A program made the translations under genes and the position numbers. A stretch of DNA of 64,000 nucleotides from Bradyrhizobium sp. WSM3983. GTDB taxonomy: Bacteria > Pseudomonadota > Alphaproteobacteria > Rhizobiales > Xanthobacteraceae. This document shows, in pieces, positions 19,087 through 28,406 of this stretch (positions are counted from its first letter, which is position 1; each line of letters begins with the position of its first letter). Location of the stretch: the NCBI RefSeq assembly GCF_000473045.1, contig NZ_AXAY01000035.1, positions 37,063 through 101,062 on the forward strand, given 5' to 3'. The notes under the pieces were generated by a model. That model did not search any database. It was not told where the DNA came from and worked only from the letters and a program-made list of their open reading frames with translations.

Positions 19087-20616
19087 CTATCGTTCACTCA
19101 GTGCACTGGCGAGGCGGGCAATACCGTGCCGGATCTGTCTTGCTTCAAGTGCTGCGTAGCCGAAAACAAACCCAGCTCGCCGTTTCGCGCTTCCTCGCCC
19201 ATTCTCGTATAGTCCGGAAACAGGATAAATGCCGACGCCTTTGTGCCGGGCGTTTTGTGCGATTGCGTCTTCCTGCGCCGCATCGAGTTTCTTGAACCAG
19301 GCCACCACATGGAGCCCGGCCTCCGCGCCCTGCACTTCGATAGCCTCACCAAAATGTTCAGCGAGGGCCTCGAGCAAGGCCGAGCGGCGCTGCGCGTTCT
19401 TTCGCCGCAGCTTTCTCACGTGCCGCTCGTAGGCGCCCGAGTGTAGGAAGCTGGCCAGCGCCGCTTGCTCAAGCGTCGGCGAGTGCCGATCGGTCAAGCG
19501 CTTGGCCGTGCGGAATGCGTGGATGAGCTCTGGCGGAACCACGACATACCCCAGACGCAGCAAGGGCGAGAGCGTCTTTGACAGCGTTCCGAGATAGATG
19601 ACGTGAGCCGCCTCATCGAAGACATGCAAGGGCTGAATGGGACCAATATCGTATCGGTACTCGCCGTCATAGTCGTCCTCGATGACATAGGCTCCCGCCT
19701 TATCGGCCCACTGCAGCAGTTGAGCACGACGCGATGCTGAGAGAACGTGACCTAACGGAAATTGATGTGAAGGCGTCACGTAGCAAAGCCGAGCCTTTTT
19801 GACATCCTTAAGGGCTTGTGTCTGCAATCCGTCTTCATCGACCGGGACGAACTGAGGCGTGGCTCCGGAACTCTCAAAAACATGCCGGGCGGCCCAATAG
19901 CATGGCGTCTCGATCACGAAGCGATCGCCGGGATCGAGCAATATTCGCGAGCACAGATCCAGACCCTGCTGTGATCCGTTGACGATGATGATCTGCTCGA
20001 CGCCGCAGCGCAGACTGCGCGCACGCCACAGATAAGCCTGCAGCGCTGTTCGCAGCTCCATTGATCCCTGCGGGTCCTGATAGCGCAGGCTGCGCGGACC
20101 AGACGCCGTCAGGACTTTCGTCAGAGCGCGCCGCCAGGTCAGGCTCGGGAAATCGGCAGCTGCAATATCGCCGTATCGAAAGTCGATCGGCAGGGCCTCG
20201 GTCGCGATCGGCGGTCCGGACAAGGCGAGGAGCCGTCGCCCGAACGCCGATAGACGCGCCGTTCTTGGCGCCTGCTTGCCGGCCGCCCGCGACAGGCGCC
20301 CCGATTGAAGCGCAGGCGCAACAAAGGCCCGACGTCCCTGCCGCGTCTCGATGAAGCCTTCCGCCAGAAGCTGCTCGTAGGCTGCCGTAATCGTGGTTCG
20401 TGAGGCTCCAAACTCGGCTGCGAGGGCGCGGGTCGAAGGAAGCTGGTCGCGCGGTCTGTAGACGCCATCCTCGATCTGGGCCTTCAATGCTTCATAAATT
20501 TGCCGCGCCCCATTTGGCTTATGGCACCGCTTTCCTGTCTCTGACTGGCCCACCAATACCGCTCCAAACTGGTCCTTCAAAGTGGCCTGTGTGCGGCCTA
20601 GATGGTCAGGCATCAA
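19087..20616 (-). CDS. MocR/PdxR-type regulator (GntR-aminotransferase fusion)
   Basis: A 509-residue regulator. Residues about 38-105 form a GntR winged helix (QLPSTRALAAEFGASRTTITAAYEQL). The rest is a fold-type I aminotransferase-like domain with NGSQQGLDLCSRI, DDYDGEYRY and the PLP lysine in GTLSKTLSP. MocR proteins bind PLP as an effector and often control vitamin B6, GABA or transport genes. It diverges from the PaiB-like gene 40 bases away, and a LysE exporter remnant follows that gene, so these are the natural candidate targets. The start may lie somewhat downstream of 20616. Confidence 0.85.
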   Translation of the reverse strand: MMPDHLGRTQATLKDQFGAVLVGQSETGKRCHKPNGARQIYEALKAQIEDGVYRPRDQLPSTRALAAEFGASRTTITAAYEQLLAEGFIETRQGRRAFVAPALQSGRLSRAAGKQAPRTARLSAFGRRLLALSGPPIATEALPIDFRYGDIAAADFPSLTWRRALTKVLTASGPRSLRYQDPQGSMELRTALQAYLWRARSLRCGVEQIIIVNGSQQGLDLCSRILLDPGDRFVIETPCYWAARHVFESSGATPQFVPVDEDGLQTQALKDVKKARLCYVTPSHQFPLGHVLSASRRAQLLQWADKAGAYVIEDDYDGEYRYDIGPIQPLHVFDEAAHVIYLGTLSKTLSPLLRLGYVVVPPELIHAFRTAKRLTDRHSPTLEQAALASFLHSGAYERHVRKLRRKNAQRRSALLEALAEHFGEAIEVQGAEAGLHVVAWFKKLDAAQEDAIAQNARHKGVGIYPVSGLYENGRGSAKRRAGFVFGYAALEARQIRHGIARLASALSER

Positions 20617-20655
20617 GATCCGATCGAGGTGTTCGGATGCGGAGGAGTTCTAGCA

Positions 20656-21282
20656 ATGTATATGCCGCCAGCCTTTCGCGTCGAGGACATCGCCGAGATT
20701 CACCGGACCATGCGTGAGGCCCGCTCGGCAACCCTTGTCACTGCAACCGAAGAGGGGCTGGTCGGAACGCCGGTCCCGATGCTTCTCGACGAGACGGAGG
20801 GTGCGAATGGCACGCTTTACGCGCACGTGGCAAGGTCTAATCCACAGTGGAAGCTGCGGCCTTCCTGTGAGGCGATGGCCATCTTTGCGGGGCCTGAGGC
20901 TTATGTCACTCCGTCCTGGTACATGACGAAGCAGGAGACGCACAAGGTCGTGCCAACGTGGAACTACGTTGCGGTACATGCCTACGGTGCGATCGAATTT
21001 TTCGACGATGCGGATCGGTTACTCGACATAGTGAGGCGACTGACGGACCTGCACGAGCAATCGCAAAAGGACCGCTGGGCAGTCGCGGACGCTCCGGCTG
21101 ATTTCATCCAAGCGCAGCTCAAGGCGATCGTCGGCCTGCGCATGCCGATCACAAGGTGCGACGCCAAACGGAAGGTGAGCCAGAACCGCAACGCAGCGGA
21201 TCGCGCCGGCGTCATCGATGGATTGTCGAGGAGCGAGCGCCCTGAAGACCATATTGTGGCCGCTCTGATACCGAGAGGATGA
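20656..21282 (+). CDS. PaiB-family FMN-binding protein
   Basis: A 208-residue protein of the PaiB/FMN-binding negative transcriptional regulator family. It starts MYMPPAFR, and has ATEEGLVGTPVPM, HVARSNPQW, PEAYVTPSWY and VPTWNYVAVHAYG, which are its conserved blocks. GGAGGA upstream supports the start at 20656 over one at 20602. Family members have a split-barrel flavin fold and affect sporulation or polyamine-related genes in Bacillus; the role here is unknown. It diverges from the MocR regulator. Confidence 0.85.
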   Translation: MYMPPAFRVEDIAEIHRTMREARSATLVTATEEGLVGTPVPMLLDETEGANGTLYAHVARSNPQWKLRPSCEAMAIFAGPEAYVTPSWYMTKQETHKVVPTWNYVAVHAYGAIEFFDDADRLLDIVRRLTDLHEQSQKDRWAVADAPADFIQAQLKAIVGLRMPITRCDAKRKVSQNRNAADRAGVIDGLSRSERPEDHIVAALIPRG

Positions 21283-21307
21283 GCTGGAGGCTGCCGGGAT
21301 GGGGTGA

Positions 21308-21945
21308 ATGATCGTCGAATTTCGGGCGTTCCTGCTGTTCTTGGGAGCTGCGCGCCTGGTGGCGATCACACCAGAACCCGGGATGTTTTACGTTGCGGCA
21401 CGAACGTTTACAGGTGGCCGTGCGCATGGTCTGGCATCGAGCTTTGGTACCGGTGTTGGAGTCTGGTGCATGTCATTGCCGGGGCGGTCGGGATCTCTGC
21501 GCTCGTTATGGCGAGTGCGGAAACCTTCACTCTGCTCAAGCTCGCCGGAGCTGTCTGTCTGATCTGGCTTGGCTTCAAGACATGGAACGAAGCCGAGATC
21601 GTCGACCCGATCGGAGTGGAGATAGCCGTGTCGGAGGGTATTTCGGCAAGACATTATTGTCGAAGCACTGAATCCGAAGTCGGCTGCATTCTTTCTCGCC
21701 TTCGCCCCGCAATTTATCGAACAACCGCCGATGTCGCCCGGCAGTTTGTCATCCTTGGGATCGTTTCAGTTGCGCTCAATACTGCTGCCGATGTGGTCGT
21801 GACCCATTAGGCGGCCAAAGCACGAGCGGGCCTGGCCAAGCGACCATCTGCCCTCGCCAAAATGCGACCAGTATCTGGTGCAGCTATGTGGACGCTGGGA
21901 TCTTCACGTCGAGCTTCACTTCTTGTTGCGCGGCGGGCTGGTTGA
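21308..21945 (+). pseudogene. Broken LysE-family exporter gene
   Basis: The start (MIVEFRAFLLFLGAARLVAITPEPGMFY) is the N terminus of a LysE/RhtB amino-acid exporter. The reading frame then shifts near 21465-21475 to give VIAGAVGISALVMASAETF and LAGAVCLIWLGFKTW. It shifts again for LNPKSAAFFLAF, returns near 21740, meets a stop at 21808-21810, and the tail resembling the final helix reads to 21945. At least three lesions make it non-functional. It may once have worked with the MocR/PaiB pair. Confidence 0.75.
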
Positions 21946-22079
21946 TCACCCTGGGGTCCATTCTGTCAGCTGCGGCCTGTCTTCCGACGTTGCAGCGCAA
22001 TCTTTCGGCTGACCGCTCAGGAAAGACGACGCCATCTATGAAGACCACGGCGTGCATACGTCGTTCGCCTCGGGTCGCG

Positions 22080-22379
22080 CTAGTCTGAAGGTAGTGGATG
22101 TGCAGCATGTGGGTGATCGGTCCGCTCCGTCGCGGTAACGGCCGGTCGCCAACCGTCACACCCCGAACAGCTCGGACATGAGTCCTGAATCAGCCGAATG
22201 GCAAGCCGCGCTAGAGTTTTGGGATCTGTTTCGCCGCCCGCGGCGAGATTTAAGATCCTCTCGGCAAGGCATGCTTTTAAGGAAGACGTCCGCGCAGGTT
22301 CCGGTGCCATTTGGACAGCATCGTCCAGGACGCGCCGCAACACGGCACGCAAGTGAGCTTCTGAATTCGCAGCTGTCAT
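22080..22379 (-). CDS. Hypothetical protein with C-terminal Cys pair
   Basis: A 99-residue predicted protein, largely helical (HLRAVLRRVLDDAVQ, LAERILNLAAGG), ending with SCPSCSGCDG. The composition is protein-like and resembles short orphan proteins I associate with rhizobial symbiosis islands, but I cannot name a family. Starts at 22379 and 22388 are equally possible, and neither has a strong ribosome-binding site. Confidence 0.4.
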   Translation of the reverse strand: MTAANSEAHLRAVLRRVLDDAVQMAPEPARTSSLKACLAERILNLAAGGETDPKTLARLAIRLIQDSCPSCSGCDGWRPAVTATERTDHPHAAHPLPSD

Positions 22380-22388
22380 GGGGCTCAT

Positions 22389-23318
22389 CCAACGGATCAA
22401 ATCTGTGCGCGTTGGCTTCGGCTCTCAGCCAGTGTTCCTGAGAAGATCCGTCGAAGCCCACCGTTCGATAATCCCGTGTCGTCTGGTGATTGGTGCAGTC
22501 GGCTTGGTTGCCGTCTCACCCGACACATACAAGAAACATGTTTAGCGGAGGTGACACTGAACCCTTGGAATGCGATTTCTTTGTTGGGTTCGCTTTGTCC
22601 AGAACGAAGGCGAGAGGAGTTGTGTAACGACCGACCGAGTCTCGGTAGATCGTGCGGCCTGCAGCTCCGTTCAAGAGCGCGTGGTAGAGGTGATCAAGGA
22701 ATCTCTCCGCGGCGATATGTTTCTGCGTAAACTATCCGAACCGGCGGAGTAACGTCGAATGCAAGCAGCTCGTTTGGGTAGGAGCGGCATCAGGCGGCGC
22801 TGAATCGGCAGCAGGGTCGTTTTCCAAGAACTGCTCAGAACCTCGTCGCACTTCAGCAGCAACGGCAAGCGCGTGCCTATCCCAGGTGGCGCGATGTGGC
22901 GAGCCGGGCTCGCAGGCCGCGCGTTTGATCGACAACGTCGTTCTGAACCGGAGACACAAGCCTGTGTGGGTAAAGCTAGTGCCGGAGACGAGCTCTACCA
23001 CAACACCAAGGCGTCTTTTACAAGAGCGACCGTAGTCAGCTGTTGGTCGGTGCCCCGACTGACGCAGGAACGCATGACATGAGCCAGAGAAGCCAAGCCG
23101 AGCGCGCCGCGTCTGGCCGCGCGTTTCATGATGGAGAATGTCGGGCCAGTCTGGACCGATCCAGGCTCGCTAGCGATGTAAAGCCCGCAAAGCTCGACCT
23201 CAGCGGATGGTGCAGGAGCTTGGCATCATGTGACGGCGTGGTATTTGGTCCGCTCAGCCAGATTGGGTTGGAGGTGAGAATGTCAGTCCGTCGGCAAACA
23301 GCTCTGACAGCCGGCCGG
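22389..23318. other. Gene-poor stretch
   Basis: About 930 bases with short overlapping frames and no recognised domain. It contains one copy (23148-23227) of a degenerate repeat also found near 45 kb. Confidence 0.45.
23148..23227. repeat. Degenerate dispersed repeat, copy 1
   Basis: About 80 bases beginning AGTCTGGACCGATCCA that closely match 44964-45042 in the same orientation. The first 16 bases are identical, and later blocks such as GCAAAGCT and GGTGCAG are shared with scattered differences. Origin unknown. Confidence 0.6.
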
Positions 23319-25223
23319 CTAATTCTCCGTCCGGTTAGTCGGCACGATGATCCCTCGTGCGGCCAGGCAGTTTAGCACCGTATCGGCCAACCGTTCCGGC
23401 TGCTGGTTCAGTGTTGTCAAATGGATCTCTGGCACGCTCGGCGCCTCGTACGGCGCATCGACGCCGGTGAAAGTCTTGACCATGCCTGATTTCGCCTTGG
23501 CGTAGAGCCCCTTCGGATCGCGCCGCACGCATTCGCCGATCGGCGTGTCCACAAAGACCTCGATGAATTCGCCGTCGCCCACGGCATCGCGGACCATGTC
23601 TCGCTCAGCCTTGTAGGGCGAGATGAACGAGCAGATGACGAGCAAGCCGCTATCGACCATCAGTTTGGCAACCTCGCCTGCACCGCGGATGTTTTCAGCC
23701 CGATCGGATTCGGTCAAGCCGAGATCCCGATTGGGACCGTGCCTGAGATTGTCGCCGTCCAAGAGCATGGTGTGATACGACATCGCAAATAGCTTCTGGT
23801 CGACGAGATTGGCGATGGTCGATTTGCCAGCGCCGGAAAGCCCGGTAAACCAGATGATGCAGGGTCTTTGGTGCTTGAGAGCGGTGCGCTCCTTCTTGCC
23901 GAGTGAGAGCGGCTGCCGGGCTATGTTGGCGGCACGCCGCAACGGGAAGGCAATCATGCCAGCGCCGACGGTCCGGTTGGTGTCTCGGTCGATCACGATG
24001 AAGGAGCCGGTACGCCGGTTCGCTTCATAGGCATCGAAGGTTGCTGGCAATGCGGTTGCAATCTTGCAGAAGCCGATTTCATTGAGGCGCAAAGTGCGGG
24101 CTGCCACGTGCGCGCCTGTGTTGACGTCGATCCTGTATTTCATCGCGGTGATGCTGCCGGACGCGCTGGATTGCGTGCCGATCCGGAAGCCATAGGATCG
24201 GCCCGGGACCATGTCCTCCTGGTCCATCCAGATCACGTGGGCGGCAAACTGATCAGCGACCTCCGGTCGTTCCGTCGGCTTAGCGATGATATCGCCGCGG
24301 CCGATGTCGATCTCGTCAGCCAGTGTAATTGTCACCGCATCGCCGGCTTCGGCGCGCACAAGCTCGCCATCGTACGTCACGATCTGCTTGACGCGCGAAT
24401 TGCGTCCCGATGCCGGAACGACGATTTCGTCGCCAACCGCAATGCTGCCGGAGACCACCGTTCCAGCGTAGCCGCGGAAATCCATATTCGGCCGGTTCAC
24501 CCATTGGACCGGGAAACGGAACGGCAAGCCAGCCGTCTCGGACTGGATGTCGATGCTTTCGAGATAGTCCAACAGGCAAGGGCCGTGAAACCAGTCGGTA
24601 TTGCGGGAGCGGTTGATGATGTTGTCGTCGTGTCGTGCGGAGATCGGGATAGCCGCGACCGACGTGAAGCCGAGATTCGAAGCGAACTTGACATAGTCGG
24701 CCACGATGCGATCAAACACTTCCTTGCGGTAATCGATCAGATCCATCTTGTTCAGGGCCACGACCACGTGCCGGATGCCCAGGAGCGAGCAAATATAGGA
24801 GTGCCGCCTGGTCTGGACCAGGACCCCTTTGCGCGCATCGATCACAATGACTGCGAGCTGGGCGTTGGAGGCGCCGGTCGCCATGTTACGCGTATATTGT
24901 TCGTGACCGGGCGTATCGGCCACCATGAACGATCGGCGCGGCGTGGTGAAGAAGCGATAGGCGACATCGATGGTGATGCCCTGTTCGCGTTCGGCCTCAA
25001 GTCCATCGACCAGCAGGGCAAAGTCGATAGCATCTCCGGTTGTGCCGTGCTTGACGCTGTCGCGCGCAAGCGTCTGCAGCTGATCCTCATAGATAGCCTT
25101 GCTGTCGTGCAGAAACCGGCCGATTAGCGTCGATTTTCCATCGCCCACCGAGCCGCAAGTGATGAAGCGCAGCTGATCCTTGCTGTCGGTAAAGGTGAGC
25201 TCTCGCAGCGCATCAGTATCCAT
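23319..25223 (-). CDS. cysNC: Bifunctional sulfate adenylyltransferase subunit 1 / APS kinase (NodQ type)
   Basis: A 634-residue fusion. Residues 1 to about 440 are the CysN GTPase, with G1 GSVGDGKST, G3 DTPGHEQY and G4 NKMD. The C-terminal part from about residue 450 is the CysC APS kinase with P-loop GLSGAGKST and LDGDNLRHG. It drives ATP-sulfurylase by GTP hydrolysis and phosphorylates APS to PAPS. The fused form is that of rhizobial NodQ, which supplies PAPS for sulfating Nod factors, but the same fusion also serves cysteine synthesis. It abuts cysD with no gap. No nodH or other sulfotransferase gene was seen in the window. Confidence 0.93.
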   Translation of the reverse strand: MDTDALRELTFTDSKDQLRFITCGSVGDGKSTLIGRFLHDSKAIYEDQLQTLARDSVKHGTTGDAIDFALLVDGLEAEREQGITIDVAYRFFTTPRRSFMVADTPGHEQYTRNMATGASNAQLAVIVIDARKGVLVQTRRHSYICSLLGIRHVVVALNKMDLIDYRKEVFDRIVADYVKFASNLGFTSVAAIPISARHDDNIINRSRNTDWFHGPCLLDYLESIDIQSETAGLPFRFPVQWVNRPNMDFRGYAGTVVSGSIAVGDEIVVPASGRNSRVKQIVTYDGELVRAEAGDAVTITLADEIDIGRGDIIAKPTERPEVADQFAAHVIWMDQEDMVPGRSYGFRIGTQSSASGSITAMKYRIDVNTGAHVAARTLRLNEIGFCKIATALPATFDAYEANRRTGSFIVIDRDTNRTVGAGMIAFPLRRAANIARQPLSLGKKERTALKHQRPCIIWFTGLSGAGKSTIANLVDQKLFAMSYHTMLLDGDNLRHGPNRDLGLTESDRAENIRGAGEVAKLMVDSGLLVICSFISPYKAERDMVRDAVGDGEFIEVFVDTPIGECVRRDPKGLYAKAKSGMVKTFTGVDAPYEAPSVPEIHLTTLNQQPERLADTVLNCLAARGIIVPTNRTEN

Positions 25224-26159
25224 TCAGAAGTAGCCTTCCCGCTTCTTTTTCTCCATCGAGGCAACTTCATCGGTATCGATCAGCCGTCCCTGACGCTCGG
25301 AGACTGTCGCAACCTGCATTTCCGCGACGATGTCTTTGATGGTGATGGCGTCGGACTCGATGGCGCCGCTCAGCGGATAGCAACCAAGCGTGCGGAAACG
25401 CATCATCTTGAGCTCGGGCGTCTCGTTCGACACCAAGGGCAGGCGCTCGTCATCCACCATGATCAGCGCGCCATTGCGATGGACCACCCACCGCTTTTTC
25501 GCGAAATAAAGCGGAACGACCGGAATGTCCTCCAGCATGATGTATTCCCAGACGTCGAGTTCCGTCCAATTCGAAATGGCAAATACCCGCATCGTCTCGC
25601 CTTTCCGGCTGCGGGTGTTGAAGAGATTCCACAGCTCCGGCCTCTGGTTGCACGGGTCCCAGACATGTCCGCGCGAACGGAAGGAGAAGATGCGCTCCTT
25701 CGCCCGGCTTTTTTCCTCATCGCGCCGGGCGCCCCCGAACGCTGCGTCAAAGCCGTAGAGGTCGAGCGCCTGCTTGAGCGCGTCTGTCTTCATCACCTGG
25801 GTGTGCAGCGTTGATCCGGAATCGATCGGGTTGATGCCGCGCTCGATCCCGTCGCGGTTCACATGAACGATCAGGTTGATGCCAAGACGTTGGGCCGTCT
25901 CATCGCGAAAGCTGATCATCTCGCGAAACTTCCAGGTTGTGTCGACATGCAACAGCGAAAACGGGACCTTCGCCGGATAGAAGGCCTTCTGCGCCAGGTG
26001 CAGCATGACGCTCGAGTCCTTGCCGATCGAATAGAGCATGACTGGCTTTCGAAAGTCGGCAACCACTTCGCGCATGATCTCGATGGACTCGGCTTCCAGC
26101 CGCCGCAGACGCCGCGGCAGCGTGCGAGTCTGTGGTTTAGTGATATTTTGTGCGTGCAT
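25224..26159 (-). CDS. cysD: Sulfate adenylyltransferase subunit 2 (NodP type)
   Basis: A 311-residue ATP-sulfurylase catalytic subunit of the PP-loop superfamily, with LYSIGKDSSVMLHLA as the PP-loop and AFGGARRDEEKSRAKERIFSFR as the second signature. It forms APS from sulfate and ATP with CysN. The start at 26159 is chosen because the family begins near here, though the frame stays open to 26261. It is directly adjacent to the cysN-cysC fusion, so they form one operon. Neither nod box nearby points at it: both face right, away from this gene. Confidence 0.93.
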   Translation of the reverse strand: MHAQNITKPQTRTLPRRLRRLEAESIEIMREVVADFRKPVMLYSIGKDSSVMLHLAQKAFYPAKVPFSLLHVDTTWKFREMISFRDETAQRLGINLIVHVNRDGIERGINPIDSGSTLHTQVMKTDALKQALDLYGFDAAFGGARRDEEKSRAKERIFSFRSRGHVWDPCNQRPELWNLFNTRSRKGETMRVFAISNWTELDVWEYIMLEDIPVVPLYFAKKRWVVHRNGALIMVDDERLPLVSNETPELKMMRFRTLGCYPLSGAIESDAITIKDIVAEMQVATVSERQGRLIDTDEVASMEKKKREGYF

Positions 26160-26493
26160 TCTGAACATCTGATGTTCGCCGCGCGGCAAGTCGCCGTTTC
26201 GATGATCTAGCTTGCCGTAGCTCATGGGGCCGCTCTCAACGTTCGTCACGGTGAACAGCAATTACGCCGAATATCCGCGTGAGCTTCTCGAAACTGATCC
26301 AGATCAAGTGCCTTGCTTACGTGCAGCTTTCGTTTCCATATCCCGCCGGCGCAAGGGTTGAGAACGGAGAAAGGTGGGAACAGATTGCATCTGCAATGAC
26401 TACCTCACTCGCGTGCTCGAAGCCGTTTGTTATGAGATGAGGAGATCAAGATCAACTCCATTTCAAGACCGAAGCCCTGGAGCGACTCTCTCC
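26160..26493. other. Region between cysD and the first nod box
   Basis: About 330 bases with no supported gene. The cysD promoter should lie here, but no -35/-10, -24/-12 or minus-facing nod box could be recognised. Confidence 0.45.
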
Positions 26494-26540
26494 ATTTATC
26501 GTCTGGATGTGCGCCATCGACAGAATCGATTTTACCAATC
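26494..26540 (+). promoter_or_regulatory. nod box 1
   Basis: A 47-base match to the NodD-binding nod box. The 3' end ATCGATTTTACCAATC matches the recalled consensus exactly, and the GGATG block lies at the right place upstream. It points right, towards a short region ending in a strong terminator at 26966, not towards cysD. Confidence 0.85.
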
Positions 26541-26722
26541 GTGCGGAATGGCGGATAAAAAAAAGCTCAGTTGGAGAAATAGATCATCAGGCCGGTTTTG
26601 CCTCGTTTCATGTGAGGGCCGTCTCAGATGCCGGTTGTCGGTTCTTGAGGGGCTTGTCATCACGCATCTTTGCGGCGGGCGTCATTCGGCAATGGCCTTC
26701 ATTTTGACGTGTTGAAGGCCTC

Positions 26723-26833
26723 ATGAACAAACACGACGTCGATGTCGACTTGTCTACGCGCGAGTGCGCGGAAGAATTGTTGACTCGCGCCATCAATAGA
26801 AAAATCGCAAGCGACAGCACTTTGTGTTCGTAA
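26723..26833 (+). CDS. Possible 36-residue peptide in the nod-box transcript
   Basis: A short frame starting with ATG at 26723 and preceded by GAAGG. It encodes an acidic-to-basic peptide with RECAEELLTRAINRK in the middle. After its TAA stop the same frame stays open to a TGA at 26937-26939, about 27 bases before the terminator, so it could instead be the first part of a roughly 72-codon gene broken by one stop. Another tiny frame begins at 26833 overlapping the stop as TAATG. No family recognised; expression is predicted only from the nod box upstream. Confidence 0.35.
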   Translation: MNKHDVDVDLSTRECAEELLTRAINRKIASDSTLCS

Positions 26834-26965
26834 TGGATATCAGCCTGCTCGTCGCCAAGGTTAACGGCGAATGCCCTCGCCGTAAATGAACCGCCGGCAG
26901 CCCTCCATCTGCCGACGGAAGCTGGTGCGATGTCTTGAAGCATCGCTCCTCCCAGACTGAACTTC

Positions 26966-26996
26966 GCCCGGCCCCCAAAGGGTCGGGCTCTTTTTT
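26966..26996 (+). terminator. Rho-independent terminator
   Basis: A nine-base-pair stem (GCCCGGCCC at 26966-26974 with GGGTCGGGC at 26980-26988), a five-base loop, then TCTTTTTT. It ends plus-strand transcription about 425 bases after the first nod box. Confidence 0.85.
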
Positions 26997-27572
26997 ATGC
27001 GGCCGGATCCATCCGCGTTTAGCGGGCCAGGGTTCGCAAGCGAGCTCAACGTCTTTCAGCGCACCCTTGGGACGCGTCTGTCCATTCTGCCTGAGCCTGC
27101 CCGTTGACCCGGATTTGACTCCGACGGCCCAGGATGTTGTTGGGACTGCTCAATCGGTCCAGCAGATGCTGTCTTGCAAAGCCAAAAGCTGATCGCCCGG
27201 AGGGTCCACCAAATTAACTCGATCGAGCGCGAGGTGTCCCGGCACGAGTGAGTTTCCAAGTCGTGTCCTGATGCGAAACGCGCAATCGGCCATAGTAGAC
27301 CGCGGCCATGCCCGTGTTCGAAACCGTCCGACCGGCCGTCGCGCGGCCGTGATCGTCAGCGATAAGCATCATTGACAAAGACGGCCAGCCCGCTAGCCTA
27401 CTTCAGCACTCGCGCTTTGATCAGGGTTCATGGTCCGATGTACGCGCGGTGTAGGCCTCCTTGCGCAGGACCTCTCATAATCGGTTGGGCGGGCGAGCAA
27501 TGGTGCGCCGCCAATCAAGAGAGTCAAGGCAACACCGTCTACGGCTTGAATCGTATAACGGTCCCCCTTTGC
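26997..27572. other. Gene-poor stretch between terminator and second nod box
   Basis: About 575 bases with short overlapping frames and no recognised domain. Confidence 0.45.
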
Positions 27573-27619
27573 ATCCATGCTGTGGATACATTCGATCATA
27601 ACAATCGATTTTACCGATC
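27573..27619 (+). promoter_or_regulatory. nod box 2
   Basis: A 47-base nod box beginning ATCCATGCTGTGGATAC and ending AACAATCGATTTTACCGATC. It fits the consensus well, with one change in the final ACCAATC block. It faces right and ends 145 bases before the start codon of the 213-residue gene at 27765. Confidence 0.9.
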
Positions 27620-27764
27620 GACCTGATCGCTGATAGTCAAGCGCCGGCTGAAATGGAATTGAGGCACGTCGTCAAGATCGATTGTCGATCGGTGAGGCAG
27701 TCAGGCAGCCCAACGCAATCTGCGGGCCGGCAGGTCTCAATCTTTAAATTCGCGTGCCAGAAGG

Positions 27765-28406
27765 GTGCATGAGGCAGTCATGACTATGAGCGTGGACGGG
27801 TCCGGAGAAGGGACTAATAGAGCGCCTGAAGTAAGCGTATCGAGTGACAGCGTTTTGGGCGCTCCCACTTCGACTTTTCGCATTTCACCTGCACAGGCGC
27901 GTCAAGCGTTCTTCGTAGTCCCAGTGAGGACACGTCAACAGCCGGGTCCAGCTGAACCTCTCCCTGTGGAGCGCATCGCTCAGTTTCATCGCTGCAATTC
28001 GGGTGTCCAGCGCCTCAAGCAGAGGATTGGGCAGCAAGTCGAAGAGATTAGGAGCCTGATTGACGATGGCAGGAACGAGCGGGAAGCGACGCAATTGCTG
28101 ACTGAACTCACAATCGAGCTGATATCCGCAGGGCTCGGGCCGAAACGAGACGAGCGATCCGACAAGGCGGTCATAAGTGGTGGGACAGGGCGATTCTTAC
28201 AGGATCACTGCAGCGTATGCGATCCAGAACAGCTCTCGGCTCTCGGACGTATCTTTGACGACGCAGTTGCGGCTTTACCGGAAGATATGCGAACTCTTGG
28301 TTATCGAACAGAGGTCGCCAAACTCATTCTAGGACGTGCTGTAACAGATCAGCTTGAGCCGGGATCACTCATCAAAATTGTAATAGCCGTTGCCTCTGCC
28401 GTTTGA
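27765..28406 (+). CDS. Nod-box-preceded protein of unknown function
   Basis: A 213-residue protein I do not recognise. The N-terminal 40 residues are Ser/Thr/Gly-rich and look disordered. The middle is helical and charged (QRLKQRIGQQVEEIRSLI, ATQLLTELTIELISAG). The C-terminal 60 residues are helical and end in a hydrophobic tail. There is no signal peptide and no membrane span. ATGs at 27780 and 27786 are alternative starts. A nod box lies 145 bases upstream, so flavonoid/NodD induction is likely. The unstructured Ser-rich N terminus would be compatible with a secreted effector, but no tts box was found. Confidence 0.65.
   Translation: MHEAVMTMSVDGSGEGTNRAPEVSVSSDSVLGAPTSTFRISPAQARQAFFVVPVRTRQQPGPAEPLPVERIAQFHRCNSGVQRLKQRIGQQVEEIRSLIDDGRNEREATQLLTELTIELISAGLGPKRDERSDKAVISGGTGRFLQDHCSVCDPEQLSALGRIFDDAVAALPEDMRTLGYRTEVAKLILGRAVTDQLEPGSLIKIVIAVASAV

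Noticed and set aside
24108..25127. Long plus-strand frame of 339 codons
   Set aside because: It lies antisense to cysN-cysC, which has all its motifs; the frame is a codon-bias shadow.
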